A stretch of 64,000 nucleotides of DNA from an uncultured Celeribacter sp. (GTDB lineage: Bacteria > Pseudomonadota > Alphaproteobacteria > Rhodobacterales > Rhodobacteraceae), in assembly GCF_963675965.1 (NCBI RefSeq), contig NZ_OY780935.1, positions 62,001 through 126,000 of the forward strand, written 5' to 3'. Every line of letters begins with the position of its first letter. The stretch's first letter is position 1. The notes under the pieces are model-generated. The model had not been told where the DNA came from, made no database searches, and saw nothing but the letters and a program-made list of their open reading frames with translations. Below are positions 7,675 through 16,074 of the stretch, piece by piece. A program made the translations under genes and the position numbers.

Positions 7675-9454
7675 CAGTGTCCTTTATCGGAAGCCAGATC
7701 AGAACCCGCAATCCGGGGCCGTCCTCAGGCGTTTCGGCGCGCATCCAGCCGCCATGGGCCTCAATGATGGATCGTGACAGCGCCAGGCCAAGCCCGATCC
7801 CTTCCGCTTTGGTGGTATAAAAGGCCTCGGCGAAATGGTCCATTGCCTCAGCCGTCATCCCATAGCCATGATCGCGGACCGACACGCACAGCCCCGGTCC
7901 ACGCGCGGGATCCTCGCACCGCGCGGCGCCAAGCACGATGGTGCGCGCCTCCGGCGGGGTGTCGCCCATCGCATCAATGGCGTTCTGCACGAGGTTGAGC
8001 ACGACCTGCTGAAGCTGCACGAAATCCGCAGAAATTCTGGGAAGGGTGTCGTCGATCTGCAATGTGACCGTGACCCCCGCACGATTGGCCGACGCCACAT
8101 AGATCGCGGCGCAGTCTTCCAACAGCGCCCCCATGTCCACGGGCGCCATCTGGCTTTCGCGCTTGCGCACGAAGGCGCGAATGCGTTTCACTACCGTCGC
8201 CGCTCGTTCGGCCTGGCCAGCCATCTCCTGCGAGGCCCGCCCCATGTCTTCTTCCGAAAACCGTCCGGCGTTGATCCGCATCAGACATCCCTGTGCATAG
8301 TTGGAAATCGCGCTGAGCGGCTGGTTCAGCTCATGGGCGATGGAGCTGGCCATTTCGCCCAGAATGGACAGCTTGGCCACATGTTCCAGTTCCAGCCGGT
8401 GCTGCCGGTCGGCCTCTTCAGCGCGTTTGCGTTCTGCGATCTCATGCATCAGCGCGGCATTGGTTTCCTTCAGCGCCTTTGTCCGTTGCCGTACCAGGGT
8501 TTCAATCCGGACCGAATAGAGCGCCCAGAACATCAGGGCCGCCGCGATCACGATCAGCCACTCCTGATAATCTGCAATGAATTCGCGGATCGAGACCGTG
8601 CCGGTGTGGGCGTAGGGACCGATCTGAAGCTTGCGTAGAAGATCATGCACAGGCTGATAATCCAGCGGCACGGTCCAGAGATTTCCCTGCTCCATTTGCA
8701 GGAGTGCCACAGCGACCTGTTTGCTCAGCGCCGGGTCCGTGTCTGGCGCCTTGGCGAAAGGCCAGCCGGGATAGATGGCGCTTGAGGTCGAGCAACCGGT
8801 GACCTTCGAACTCTCCGTGTTCACGGCAAAGGCCTGCAGCCCCTGAAACCGCGCCGCATCTTCGCGCTGCAGATCTTCCAGCATGCAGGTCCGCAGCACT
8901 GCGGCGTCGGCATGACCGTCAAGAACCGCCTCAGCGGCTGCGCGCATCGGGTAACCCGTCGTCATCAGTTCAATACGGCGTGGCAACTGCGGATCGATGT
9001 CCAGCATCTCTGCCCAGACGATCTGAAACCCACCGAAGGCCTCGGGGGACACGATGGCAAGCCGGTGTCCGGTCAGATCGTCGAGGGTTTCAAAGCCGCG
9101 GTTGGTGACAAGCGTCGAGGCGACGGGCAGGTCGTCCTGAGCGGTGGCGATCCGGCTGATATGGTGATCATATTCCAGCATCGCATAATTGCCGGGATTG
9201 GTGATGACAAAGTCCAGCTCTGCACGCGACAGGGCGGCGTCGAGTTCATAGATATCCAGCGCCTCAAGGCGGAAGTCATAATCCGGCAGCGCCCGATTGA
9301 GCGCGTCTTCGGTGGCCTGCCATTGATTGAGCGCCTGATCTGTCGTGCGGTATTTCAGGACGCCGATTGTCAGAGGTTCCCCGGCCTGTGCAGCCAGCAC
9401 AGAGACACCCAGCATGAGCAAAGCTGAGATAAGTTTTGTCCAAAGCCGTTTCAT
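7667..9454 (-). CDS. ttrS: Tetrathionate sensor histidine kinase
   Basis: A 595-residue sensor kinase. A signal peptide (about 1-24) is followed by a periplasmic PhnD/phosphonate-binding-like domain (about 28-280; LTIGVLKYR, DFVITNPGNY, AVLRTCMLEDL), a membrane helix (about 300-318), a coiled coil, an H-box (SSIAHELNQPLSAISNYAQG), an N-box (LVQNAIDAM) and glycine-rich ATP motifs (DHGYGM, GIGLGLALS). A PhnD-like sensor fused to a kinase is the hallmark of TtrS. Gene order ttrS-ttrR-ttrB-ttrC-ttrA groups regulator and enzyme as in enteric bacteria. Confidence 0.88.
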   Translation of the reverse strand: MKRLWTKLISALLMLGVSVLAAQAGEPLTIGVLKYRTTDQALNQWQATEDALNRALPDYDFRLEALDIYELDAALSRAELDFVITNPGNYAMLEYDHHISRIATAQDDLPVASTLVTNRGFETLDDLTGHRLAIVSPEAFGGFQIVWAEMLDIDPQLPRRIELMTTGYPMRAAAEAVLDGHADAAVLRTCMLEDLQREDAARFQGLQAFAVNTESSKVTGCSTSSAIYPGWPFAKAPDTDPALSKQVAVALLQMEQGNLWTVPLDYQPVHDLLRKLQIGPYAHTGTVSIREFIADYQEWLIVIAAALMFWALYSVRIETLVRQRTKALKETNAALMHEIAERKRAEEADRQHRLELEHVAKLSILGEMASSIAHELNQPLSAISNYAQGCLMRINAGRFSEEDMGRASQEMAGQAERAATVVKRIRAFVRKRESQMAPVDMGALLEDCAAIYVASANRAGVTVTLQIDDTLPRISADFVQLQQVVLNLVQNAIDAMGDTPPEARTIVLGAARCEDPARGPGLCVSVRDHGYGMTAEAMDHFAEAFYTTKAEGIGLGLALSRSIIEAHGGWMRAETPEDGPGLRVLIWLPIKDTDD

Positions 9455-9575
9455 AGCGATTGCGCCTATTGAGATCCCGGTGCCCCTGGGGAAGGCTACC
9501 CCGTGTCGTGGCGATTGTCTTCCCCCATCCTGTCAGGGGGCGACACTCTGTCCACGATCTGAAGGTCGGGAAGGC

Positions 9576-10178
9576 TCAGTCGAGATGGAGGGCGCATTTG
9601 GCGGCGCGCTGGGTGCGTACAGAGGTTACGATGTGCGACAGGATGACAAAGACGATGGCCAGGGCGATCACGGCGGCAATCGGGCGGTTGACGAAGTCGA
9701 GCCGGCTGTCGACGCGGGCCATGGCCGCGCGCAGCTTGACCTCCATGATCCCGCCCAGAACCATGCCCAGAATGATCGGCACCACGGGCAGATCGAGCCG
9801 TTTCAGGATCAGGCCGAAGACGCCAAAGCCCGCGCCGATGGCACAATCCACCACGGAGTTGCGCAGCGAATAGACGCCGACGAAGCTCAGCAGCAGGATC
9901 ATCATCCCCAGAAACCGTGTCGGAATACGGATCAGACGGATCAGCCAATTCGAAGACATCAGCATGAATAGGATCACGATCACGTTGAGGGCCAGCAGGG
10001 CCAGATAGAGCGCATAAACGAAATCCCGATCGTCGCGAAACAGCGCCGGGCCGGGGACGACATTGTGCACATAGAAGACCGACAACATCATCGCGGTCAG
10101 GGCTTCGCCGGGGATGCCAAGTGCCAGGAGCACGTCTAGGCTCATCAGCATGGAAAAGCCGGCAAGGAGAGCGTCTAT
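9576..10178 (-). pseudogene. tctA: tctA remnant: tripartite tricarboxylate transporter permease with internal deletion
   Basis: The frame reads a TctA-like N-terminus (DALLAGFSMLMSLDVLLA) and then jumps straight to the TctA C-terminal third (GIPGEALTAMMLSVF, VVPGPALF, IRIPTRFLGMMIL, PIILGMVLGGIME). Family members are near 500 residues; here about 200 remain, so roughly 300 central residues are missing. The codon where ATG is expected, right after a GAGGA site following tctB, reads ATA (10178-10176). The first in-frame ATG is at 10151, inside the gene. It is very probably non-functional. It follows tctB by 9 bases, the normal B-A order. Confidence 0.85.
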
Positions 10179-10187
10179 CTGGGATCC

Positions 10188-10697
10188 TCAGAAGTTGATC
10201 ATCATGAAAGTGCGAATGCTGTCAGGCAGGTAGGCATAGACTGCACCCGCCGGGACTTTCACATTCAGCCCCGCTTTGAAGATGGCCACGACGGCGAAGC
10301 CGAACAGGGCGGCAGAGAGATAGCTTTGTGCGCTGCGATAGTCCAGCCGCCAGACCAGCAGCAGAGCAAATCCCACGTTGGTGGGCAGATAGCCTAGCTG
10401 CGGCATCAGCAGCACATAGGCGATAAACCAGGCGACGAATTCCAGAGATCGCAGCCAGTATATCACCTCTTGTGCGAGTCCGAGCGTGCGTTGGGAGACG
10501 GCTGTGCCTAGAAAATGCACGGCCCCGAAGCCCACCATCATCGCGATGCCCACCGCCGGCCAGAAGGCCGGTTGCGCGAACAGCGATGTATTGGTGACCC
10601 AGCGGGTCTGAAATGGCAAAAGCACGAGTGTGGCCAGCGCAAAGGCCAGGAATGCCAGAGCAAAGACCAACTCGCCGGGGCGGCGGTCTCGTCACAT
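10188..10697 (-). pseudogene. tctB: tctB remnant: tripartite tricarboxylate transporter small subunit
   Basis: Residues from a TTG codon at 10670 onward form a TctB-like protein of 160 residues with four membrane helices (LVFALAFLAFALATLVLLP near the start). The in-frame sequence just before it (RDRRPGELVFAL) is what TctB N-termini look like, but it is preceded by ATG TGA at 10697-10692: the second codon is a stop. Either a Ser TCA codon mutated to TGA, or a weak TTG start is used. With tctA ruined and no tctC nearby, I read this as a decaying gene. Confidence 0.65.
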
Positions 10698-10835
10698 CAG
10701 GGCAAGAAGGGATTTTGCGGTCTCCATTTGGGGGCTTTCTGAGAAAGGGTAGGTAAGAAAGATCCCCACGGGCTCGAAGGAATTGCCTTCCAGCGGCTGT
10801 AAGGCAGTCGCGGCACAGCCCCGCACGCTCAGACC

Positions 10836-11693
10836 TCAGGCTGCGGCGACGATTCTGGCTGTGATCTTTTCGGCCTCTTTCAGCGCCTCAAGGTCAATGC
10901 CATGGTCAAACCCGGCGGCGCTGATTTCTTCCAGCACGGCGCGGGTGTCGACGTTGCCGGTGGCACCGGGGGCATAGGGGCAACCGCCCAGACCCCCGGC
11001 AGAGGCGTCAAACACCCGCAGCCCGTGATCAAGAGCCACCCGTACCAATGCGCGCGCCTGGCCGTTGGTGTCGTGAAAATGTCCCGCCAGCCGCCCGGCG
11101 GGCAGTTGTTTCAACAGATGGCTGAGCAGAGCTTCTAAAGTGCCCTTTGTGCCGAACCCGATGGTGTCGCCCAGCGAGACCTCGTAGCAGCCGATATCCA
11201 ACAGCTTTTGCGCCCATGTCGCCACGGTCGCGGGATCGGTCGGCCCGTCAAAGGGGCAGGCGATCACGGTGGACAGATAGCCACGCACCGGCAGGCCGAT
11301 CTCGGCTGCGCGGGCCATGAGCGGGGTGAAGCGGTCGAAGCTTTCCGCGATGCTGCAATTTAGGTTGGCCTGACTGAACCCTTCGGAGGCCGCCGCAAAG
11401 ATCGCCACCTCGTCACAGCCGGCCTGAATGGCGCTTTCCAACCCGCGCAGGTTCGGGGTGAGTGCAGCATAGCGCACCCCGGTGAGGCGCGGGATGCCCG
11501 CCATCACCGCGCTGGCGTCGGCCATCTGCGGCACCCAGCGCGGGCTGACAAAGCTGGTGGCCTCGATCTTGCTGAACCCCGCGCGGCTGAGCGCCGTTAT
11601 CAGGGCGATTTTGGTTTCGGTCGGCACCTGCGCGCCAAGGCTTTGCAGCCCGTCGCGGGGACCGACCTCAAACAGGGTGACTTGATCGGGCAT
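10836..11693 (-). CDS. mvaB: Hydroxymethylglutaryl-CoA lyase
   Basis: A 285-residue TIM-barrel enzyme of the HMGL/DRE family. EVGPRDGLQ near residue 9 holds the metal and catalytic Asp/Arg residues, HFHDTNGQA carries metal-binding histidines, and GLGGCPYAPGATGN contains the signature catalytic Cys. It splits HMG-CoA into acetoacetate and acetyl-CoA. It starts 3 bases after the dctM stop, at the end of an operon that begins with HMG-CoA reductase, so it should do the last step of mevalonate degradation. Leucine catabolism is the other common role, but no leucine genes are here. Confidence 0.9.
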   Translation of the reverse strand: MPDQVTLFEVGPRDGLQSLGAQVPTETKIALITALSRAGFSKIEATSFVSPRWVPQMADASAVMAGIPRLTGVRYAALTPNLRGLESAIQAGCDEVAIFAAASEGFSQANLNCSIAESFDRFTPLMARAAEIGLPVRGYLSTVIACPFDGPTDPATVATWAQKLLDIGCYEVSLGDTIGFGTKGTLEALLSHLLKQLPAGRLAGHFHDTNGQARALVRVALDHGLRVFDASAGGLGGCPYAPGATGNVDTRAVLEEISAAGFDHGIDLEALKEAEKITARIVAAA

Positions 11694-11696
11694 GGC

Positions 11697-13022
11697 TTAC
11701 CTCGCGGATTGGCTGAGCGCTTCGGGGAGCGCGGTCACCAGTTCGGGGAAGAAGGCAAACAGGATCAGCACCGCCATCTGGATCAGGAAGAACGGGATCA
11801 CGCCGCGATAGACCTGTCCGATGCCGATCCCCTCGGGCAGAACGCCCTTGAGATAGAACAGCGTATAGCCGAAGGGCGGGGTGATATAGGCCATCTGGGC
11901 GGTGATCATGAACAGCACACCGAACCACAGCGGATCAAAGCCCAGCGTGGAAATGATCGGCAGGAACACCGGTACGCACAGCAGGATGATCCCGATTTCG
12001 TCCAGAAACAGCCCGAGGAAGATCAGCACCAGAACCATGGCGCCGAGCACAACCCAACGCGACGCTTCCAGTCCTTCGACGAAGTTCAGCAGAGAATCCG
12101 CGCCGCCGGTGGCGACAAAGACCGAAATGAACGCCCGTGCCCCGATGGTGATCCAGAGGATCATCGCGGTGACGCGCAGCGTGTCGGTGGCGGCCTCGGA
12201 CAGCATCGGCAGCGACAGGCGGCGGGTGAAAAGCGCGGAAATGGCTGCGCCCAAAACGCCGACGGCGGCGGCTTCGGTCGGGGTGGCAATGCCGGCATAA
12301 ATCGATCCCAGAACGCCCAGAACGACGAAGGCCGGCAGGATCAGGCTTTTGAGTTTGCCCAGCTTTTCACGCAACGGAATGTCGTCGAGATGGTCGGGTT
12401 TCGGGGCCAGCTCCGGATTGATCCATGTCCGGATCAGGATGTAGCCGATATAGCTGGCTGCAAGGATCAGACCGGGCACGATGCCCGCGGCAAACATCTT
12501 GCCGATCGAGATTTGCGCGGTGATGGCATAGACGATGGTGATCACCGAGGGCGGGATCAGGATACCCAAGGTGCCGCCCGCGCAAATGGCACCAAGGGCC
12601 AGCGGCGGGTGATAGCCGCGCGACAGCATTGAGGGCAGGGCGAGGATGCCCATGGCCGCCACGGCGGCGCCCACGACACCGGTCATGGCGGCGAGGATGG
12701 TGCAGATGGCAATCGTGCCGACCGCAAGGCCACCGTTGATGCGCGAAAACCACGTTTCCATTGCGTCATAAAGCGCGTCGATGATCGAGGATTTCTGCAG
12801 GATCGAGGCCATCAGCACATAGAGCGGGATCGCCATCAAAGATTCCGAGGTCATCGTCTCAAAGGTATTGAGAACCGCAACGATCAGTGCCGAGGGTCCC
12901 CACAGCAGAATGGTCGAGATAAAGGCAATGGCTCCAAGAACAAAGGCCAGACCAGCGCCGCTGAGCATGAAGGCGATCAGCGAGGAGAACATGAACAGCA
13001 GGATGAGCGAGCTTTCCATCAC
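11697..13022 (-). CDS. dctM: TRAP transporter large permease DctM (probable mevalonate)
   Basis: A 441-residue membrane protein with about 12 predicted helices, of normal DctM length (LFLDEIGIILLCVPVFLPI and ITPPFGYTLFYLKGV are typical). It forms the sodium-coupled channel of the TRAP system. Its start overlaps the end of dctQ by 4 bases. Lying between HMG-CoA reductase/dctP and HMG-CoA lyase, it most likely imports mevalonate, an inference from context. Confidence 0.9.
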   Translation of the reverse strand: MMESSLILLFMFSSLIAFMLSGAGLAFVLGAIAFISTILLWGPSALIVAVLNTFETMTSESLMAIPLYVLMASILQKSSIIDALYDAMETWFSRINGGLAVGTIAICTILAAMTGVVGAAVAAMGILALPSMLSRGYHPPLALGAICAGGTLGILIPPSVITIVYAITAQISIGKMFAAGIVPGLILAASYIGYILIRTWINPELAPKPDHLDDIPLREKLGKLKSLILPAFVVLGVLGSIYAGIATPTEAAAVGVLGAAISALFTRRLSLPMLSEAATDTLRVTAMILWITIGARAFISVFVATGGADSLLNFVEGLEASRWVVLGAMVLVLIFLGLFLDEIGIILLCVPVFLPIISTLGFDPLWFGVLFMITAQMAYITPPFGYTLFYLKGVLPEGIGIGQVYRGVIPFFLIQMAVLILFAFFPELVTALPEALSQSAR

Positions 13023-13510
13023 GCAGCCTCCTCACCCAAAAGGGTGTTGATCGCATCCGCCAGCGCCTGAAGCGTGAGCAGCAGTGCAGAGAGCGGCAGG
13101 AACGCTTTGGCGGGCCATATCACCGGGTTCCAGGCCGAATAGCTGGTTTCCCCATAGTTAAAGGACTGCCAGACCAGCGGCAGGCTGAACCACAACAGGA
13201 TCGCCCCAAAGACGCCAGCCAGTATCAGTGCAACCAGTTGTAGGATCTTTGCCAGACGTCCGGTGGCCGCCGAAGACAGGACGTCCACCGCGACATGGCC
13301 ACCCAGATGCAGCAGATAGGGTCCACCCAGCAGGAAGAACGGGCCAAAGATCAGCGTCGCCAGCTCTGGCGCCCATGAGGTCGGCGCGGAGAGCATATAG
13401 CGCGAGATCACCTCCCACAGCATCAGAAGAACGATGGCGTAGACCAGCCATTTCGCCAGAACGAACAGTCCGCGGTTGAGCGCCGTGATGCGCCGGGCCA
13501 GAGAAATCAT
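13019..13510 (-). CDS. dctQ: TRAP transporter small permease DctQ (probable mevalonate)
   Basis: A 163-residue protein with four membrane helices and the usual DctQ features (LMLWEVISRYMLSAPTSW, FFLLGGPYLLHLGGHVAVDV). It pairs with DctM in the inner membrane. A 76-base gap with a strong hairpin separates it from dctP upstream, whereas it overlaps dctM downstream. Confidence 0.9.
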   Translation of the reverse strand: MISLARRITALNRGLFVLAKWLVYAIVLLMLWEVISRYMLSAPTSWAPELATLIFGPFFLLGGPYLLHLGGHVAVDVLSSAATGRLAKILQLVALILAGVFGAILLWFSLPLVWQSFNYGETSYSAWNPVIWPAKAFLPLSALLLTLQALADAINTLLGEEAA

Positions 13511-13536
13511 GGGGAAAGCTCCGCTAAGTCAAGGAC

Positions 13537-13571
13537 GGCCCCGCCACGGCAAAAATGCCGGGCGGGGCCGC
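13537..13571 (-). terminator. Strong intercistronic hairpin between dctP and dctQ
   Basis: CGGCCCCGCC at 13537-13546 pairs exactly with GGCGGGGCCG at 13562-13571, and the short inner arms GGCA/TGCC add pairs. There is no T-run on the minus strand, so it is more likely a partial terminator or RNA-stabilising element that favours the binding protein over the permeases. Confidence 0.65.
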
Positions 13572-13586
13572 GGGGGGATCTTCAGA

Positions 13587-14624
13587 TCAGAGGAGACGCA
13601 GCTCCTGCATCAGCGCAATCTGGCTGTCCATCATCCGTTTGGACAGGTCATCGGTTGCGGCTTTTTTCCACGACTCGACTGCTTTGGCGCGGCCTTCGGC
13701 GATGTCGGTGGGATCGAGGTCGATGATTTCCACACCTGCATCGGCGAACTTCTGCAGGTATTCGCCGTTGGCAACCAGAATGTTCTGGCGCAGCGTGCCC
13801 GATATTTCGCGGGCGGCGACGGCCAGAGCGGCCTTTTGCTGATCGTCGAGCGCGTCATAAGCGCGGGTATTGGCGACGTAGGAGGTCGCCGTGGTCGGCT
13901 GATGCACGCCCGGCAGGATCAGATATTTCGCGACTTCGTGCAGCCCCTCTTCGTAGTTGGCCTTGATGTCGCCGCGGTCGGCCACATCGATCAGCCCTTT
14001 GTCGAGGGCGGAATAGACCTCGGAGGTCGGCAGCGGCGAAACGGAGACGCCGAAATCTGCCATGACGGCCGCGGCGAGCCCGACGAAGCGGCCTTTGAGA
14101 CCGTTCAGATCCGCGATGGTGCGGATCGGCACCGTCGAATGCATTGGTTCCTGACCGTATACGGTGGGCGCGACATAGGAGAGCCCGGCACCGGCATAGC
14201 TTTCGCGCGCCAGCTCCAAACCCCCGCGTTCGTAGAACCAGGCCTCATATTGATCGGCTTCCGGGAACCCGAAGGGCACCGTCGAGGAAAATCCATGCGC
14301 CGGGATTTTTCCTGCCGTATAGCCGTCAAAGGTCTTCATCATCTCGAAGGCGCCGCCGCGCACCGCATCAAAGGCCTGCGCCGAGGGCACAATCTGCCCG
14401 CCTGCGAAAGGTGTGATTTCCAGCGATCCGTCGGTCAGCTCAGCCACGCGGGCGCAGAATTTTTCTTCATACAGCATCGGCGTGGTGCCGCCGCCCCAAA
14501 GGGCTTGCATCCGCCATTTGGTCACGCCCTGCGCACGGGCCGCGCCGCTGGTCAAAAGTGCCGGAGCGGCAAGGCCAGCAGCGGCGCCAAGGCGCAACAG
14601 GTTGCGTCGTGTCGAAAGTGTCAT
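13587..14624 (-). CDS. dctP: TRAP transporter substrate-binding protein DctP (probable mevalonate)
   Basis: A 345-residue periplasmic binding protein. The N-terminus (TRRNLLRLGAAAG, ending AARAQG) is a Tat-type signal. DctP landmarks include WRMQALWG, GAFEMMKTFDGY and ADLNGLKGRFVG, the last carrying the Arg region that binds the ligand carboxylate. It starts 29 bases after the HMG-CoA reductase stop, so the two are cotranscribed. Mevalonate-binding DctP proteins from roseobacters have been reported, as I recall, and the enzyme context supports that ligand here. Confidence 0.88.
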   Translation of the reverse strand: MTLSTRRNLLRLGAAAGLAAPALLTSGAARAQGVTKWRMQALWGGGTTPMLYEEKFCARVAELTDGSLEITPFAGGQIVPSAQAFDAVRGGAFEMMKTFDGYTAGKIPAHGFSSTVPFGFPEADQYEAWFYERGGLELARESYAGAGLSYVAPTVYGQEPMHSTVPIRTIADLNGLKGRFVGLAAAVMADFGVSVSPLPTSEVYSALDKGLIDVADRGDIKANYEEGLHEVAKYLILPGVHQPTTATSYVANTRAYDALDDQQKAALAVAAREISGTLRQNILVANGEYLQKFADAGVEIIDLDPTDIAEGRAKAVESWKKAATDDLSKRMMDSQIALMQELRLL

Positions 14625-14653
14625 GATAGTCGTCCTCCCTGAGTTTTCAGAAT

Positions 14654-15958
14654 TCAGATGCCCTCCAGCACCCGTTTTGCGCAGGCGACGCTGACGTCAC
14701 CCTCTGCCACGATGGTTTTGGCCACCGTGTCGATGTCGCTACCGGTGGCTCCTGCCGTGATCGCGATGTTGCGCGCGTGCAGTGTCATGTGACCGCGTTG
14801 AATGCCTTCGGTTGCCAGAGCCCGCAGGGCGGCCATGTTCTGGGCCAGACCCACTGCGGCGGTGACTTCCGCCAGTTCCTGTGCCGATTGAACGCCCATC
14901 AGTTTTAGCGCTGCCTGTGCGGCAGGATGGGTCCGGGTTGCGCCGCCGACAATACCAAGCGCCATCGGTGTTTCAAGCGTGCCGACCAGACAGCCGTCCG
15001 CCGCGATTTCCCACTGCGTGAGCGAGGTATAGCGGCCGTTGCGCGCGGCATAGGCATGGGCGCCGGCCTCAATCGCGCGCCAGTCGTTGCCAGTGGCGAC
15101 GACGACCGGATCAATGCCGTTCATGATGCCCTTATTGTGAGTGGCGGCGCGGTAGGGATCGATGATCGCCAGCGCACAGGCCTCGACGATCCCTTGGGCC
15201 ACCTCTTCGCCCGCAAGCGTCTTGGTGGTCAGCGCAGCGGTCGGAATGCGCACAGAGGCGGTCACAACGCGGCGGTCGGCAAGATTGGACAGGATGCGCA
15301 GGCGCACTTTGCCACCGGTGATGGCCTCGACGCGGGGGGCCAGAAGTTCGGCCATGGTGTTGACGGTGTTCGCCCCCATGGCGTCGCGCACGTCGACCAG
15401 AAGATGGGCCACGACCATCGGGCCAATCGGGCTTTCCGGGAAAACCTCGATATCGATGTCCTTGCAGCCACCGCCGAGATCCACCAGCACCGTGTCCTTG
15501 GAATTGGCCAGGTTGATCAGCTCATCGCGATGGGCCCGTAGCGCGGCACGCGCGCCATAGGGATCGCTCAGCCCGACGATCTGGATCTGGGCACGCATGA
15601 TCGGTGTTGTGGCGCTGACCTGAAAGCCGCCGCCGGCACGGGCGAGTTTGGCCATGTAAGAGGCTGCGGCGACAACCGAAGGTTCTTCGACGGCCATCGG
15701 TACAAGATATTCGCGCCCGTTGACGACGAAATTCGTTGCCACGCCCAGCGGCAGTTCGAATTTGCCGATGACGTTTTCGATCATACCATTGGCAACGGTC
15801 ATCGGCAGGCAGGGGGTTTCGGACAGAGCTGCCTGTGTGTCGGCATCGACGCCGGCGGCTTTGGTTACGGCCTCAAGACGTTCGGCGGGTTCCATGTCAC
15901 GCATGCCCTCGATCCGGGATTGAACCGCGGACGGGGTCAAGGTTGCGCTAACAGTCAT
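14654..15958 (-). CDS. mvaA: Hydroxymethylglutaryl-CoA reductase, class II (degradative)
   Basis: A 434-residue class II HMG-CoA reductase. Recognisable are ENVIGKFELPLG (substrate-binding Glu), DAMGANTVNTMAE (cofactor site), GIDPVVVATGNDWRA (catalytic Asp) and LHARNIA (catalytic His). Class II enzymes of bacteria that eat mevalonate run in the oxidative direction: mevalonate, CoA and NAD give HMG-CoA. ATG at 15958 was chosen because GGAGGAG lies just upstream; the frame runs five codons further. It is the first gene of the operon with dctPQM and mvaB and is divergent from a MocR regulator. Confidence 0.92.
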   Translation of the reverse strand: MTVSATLTPSAVQSRIEGMRDMEPAERLEAVTKAAGVDADTQAALSETPCLPMTVANGMIENVIGKFELPLGVATNFVVNGREYLVPMAVEEPSVVAAASYMAKLARAGGGFQVSATTPIMRAQIQIVGLSDPYGARAALRAHRDELINLANSKDTVLVDLGGGCKDIDIEVFPESPIGPMVVAHLLVDVRDAMGANTVNTMAELLAPRVEAITGGKVRLRILSNLADRRVVTASVRIPTAALTTKTLAGEEVAQGIVEACALAIIDPYRAATHNKGIMNGIDPVVVATGNDWRAIEAGAHAYAARNGRYTSLTQWEIAADGCLVGTLETPMALGIVGGATRTHPAAQAALKLMGVQSAQELAEVTAAVGLAQNMAALRALATEGIQRGHMTLHARNIAITAGATGSDIDTVAKTIVAEGDVSVACAKRVLEGI

Positions 15959-16014
15959 TCGTGTCTCCTCCAAAAACTAGGCGCGACCATGGCGGGATTC
16001 GGAAAGTTTGTATT

Positions 16015-16048
16015 GGTACAGTTTGGGGAAAACTCTCTATACTGTACC
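16015..16048. promoter_or_regulatory. Inverted repeat GGTACAGT/ACTGTACC: candidate MocR operator
   Basis: GGTACAGT at 16015-16022 and its exact complement ACTGTACC at 16041-16048 lie 26 bases apart centre to centre in the divergent gap between HMG-CoA reductase and the MocR gene. The position fits an operator controlling both promoters. Confidence 0.5.
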
Positions 16049-16074
16049 CATATTCTTATGGACACACTGTTTTC

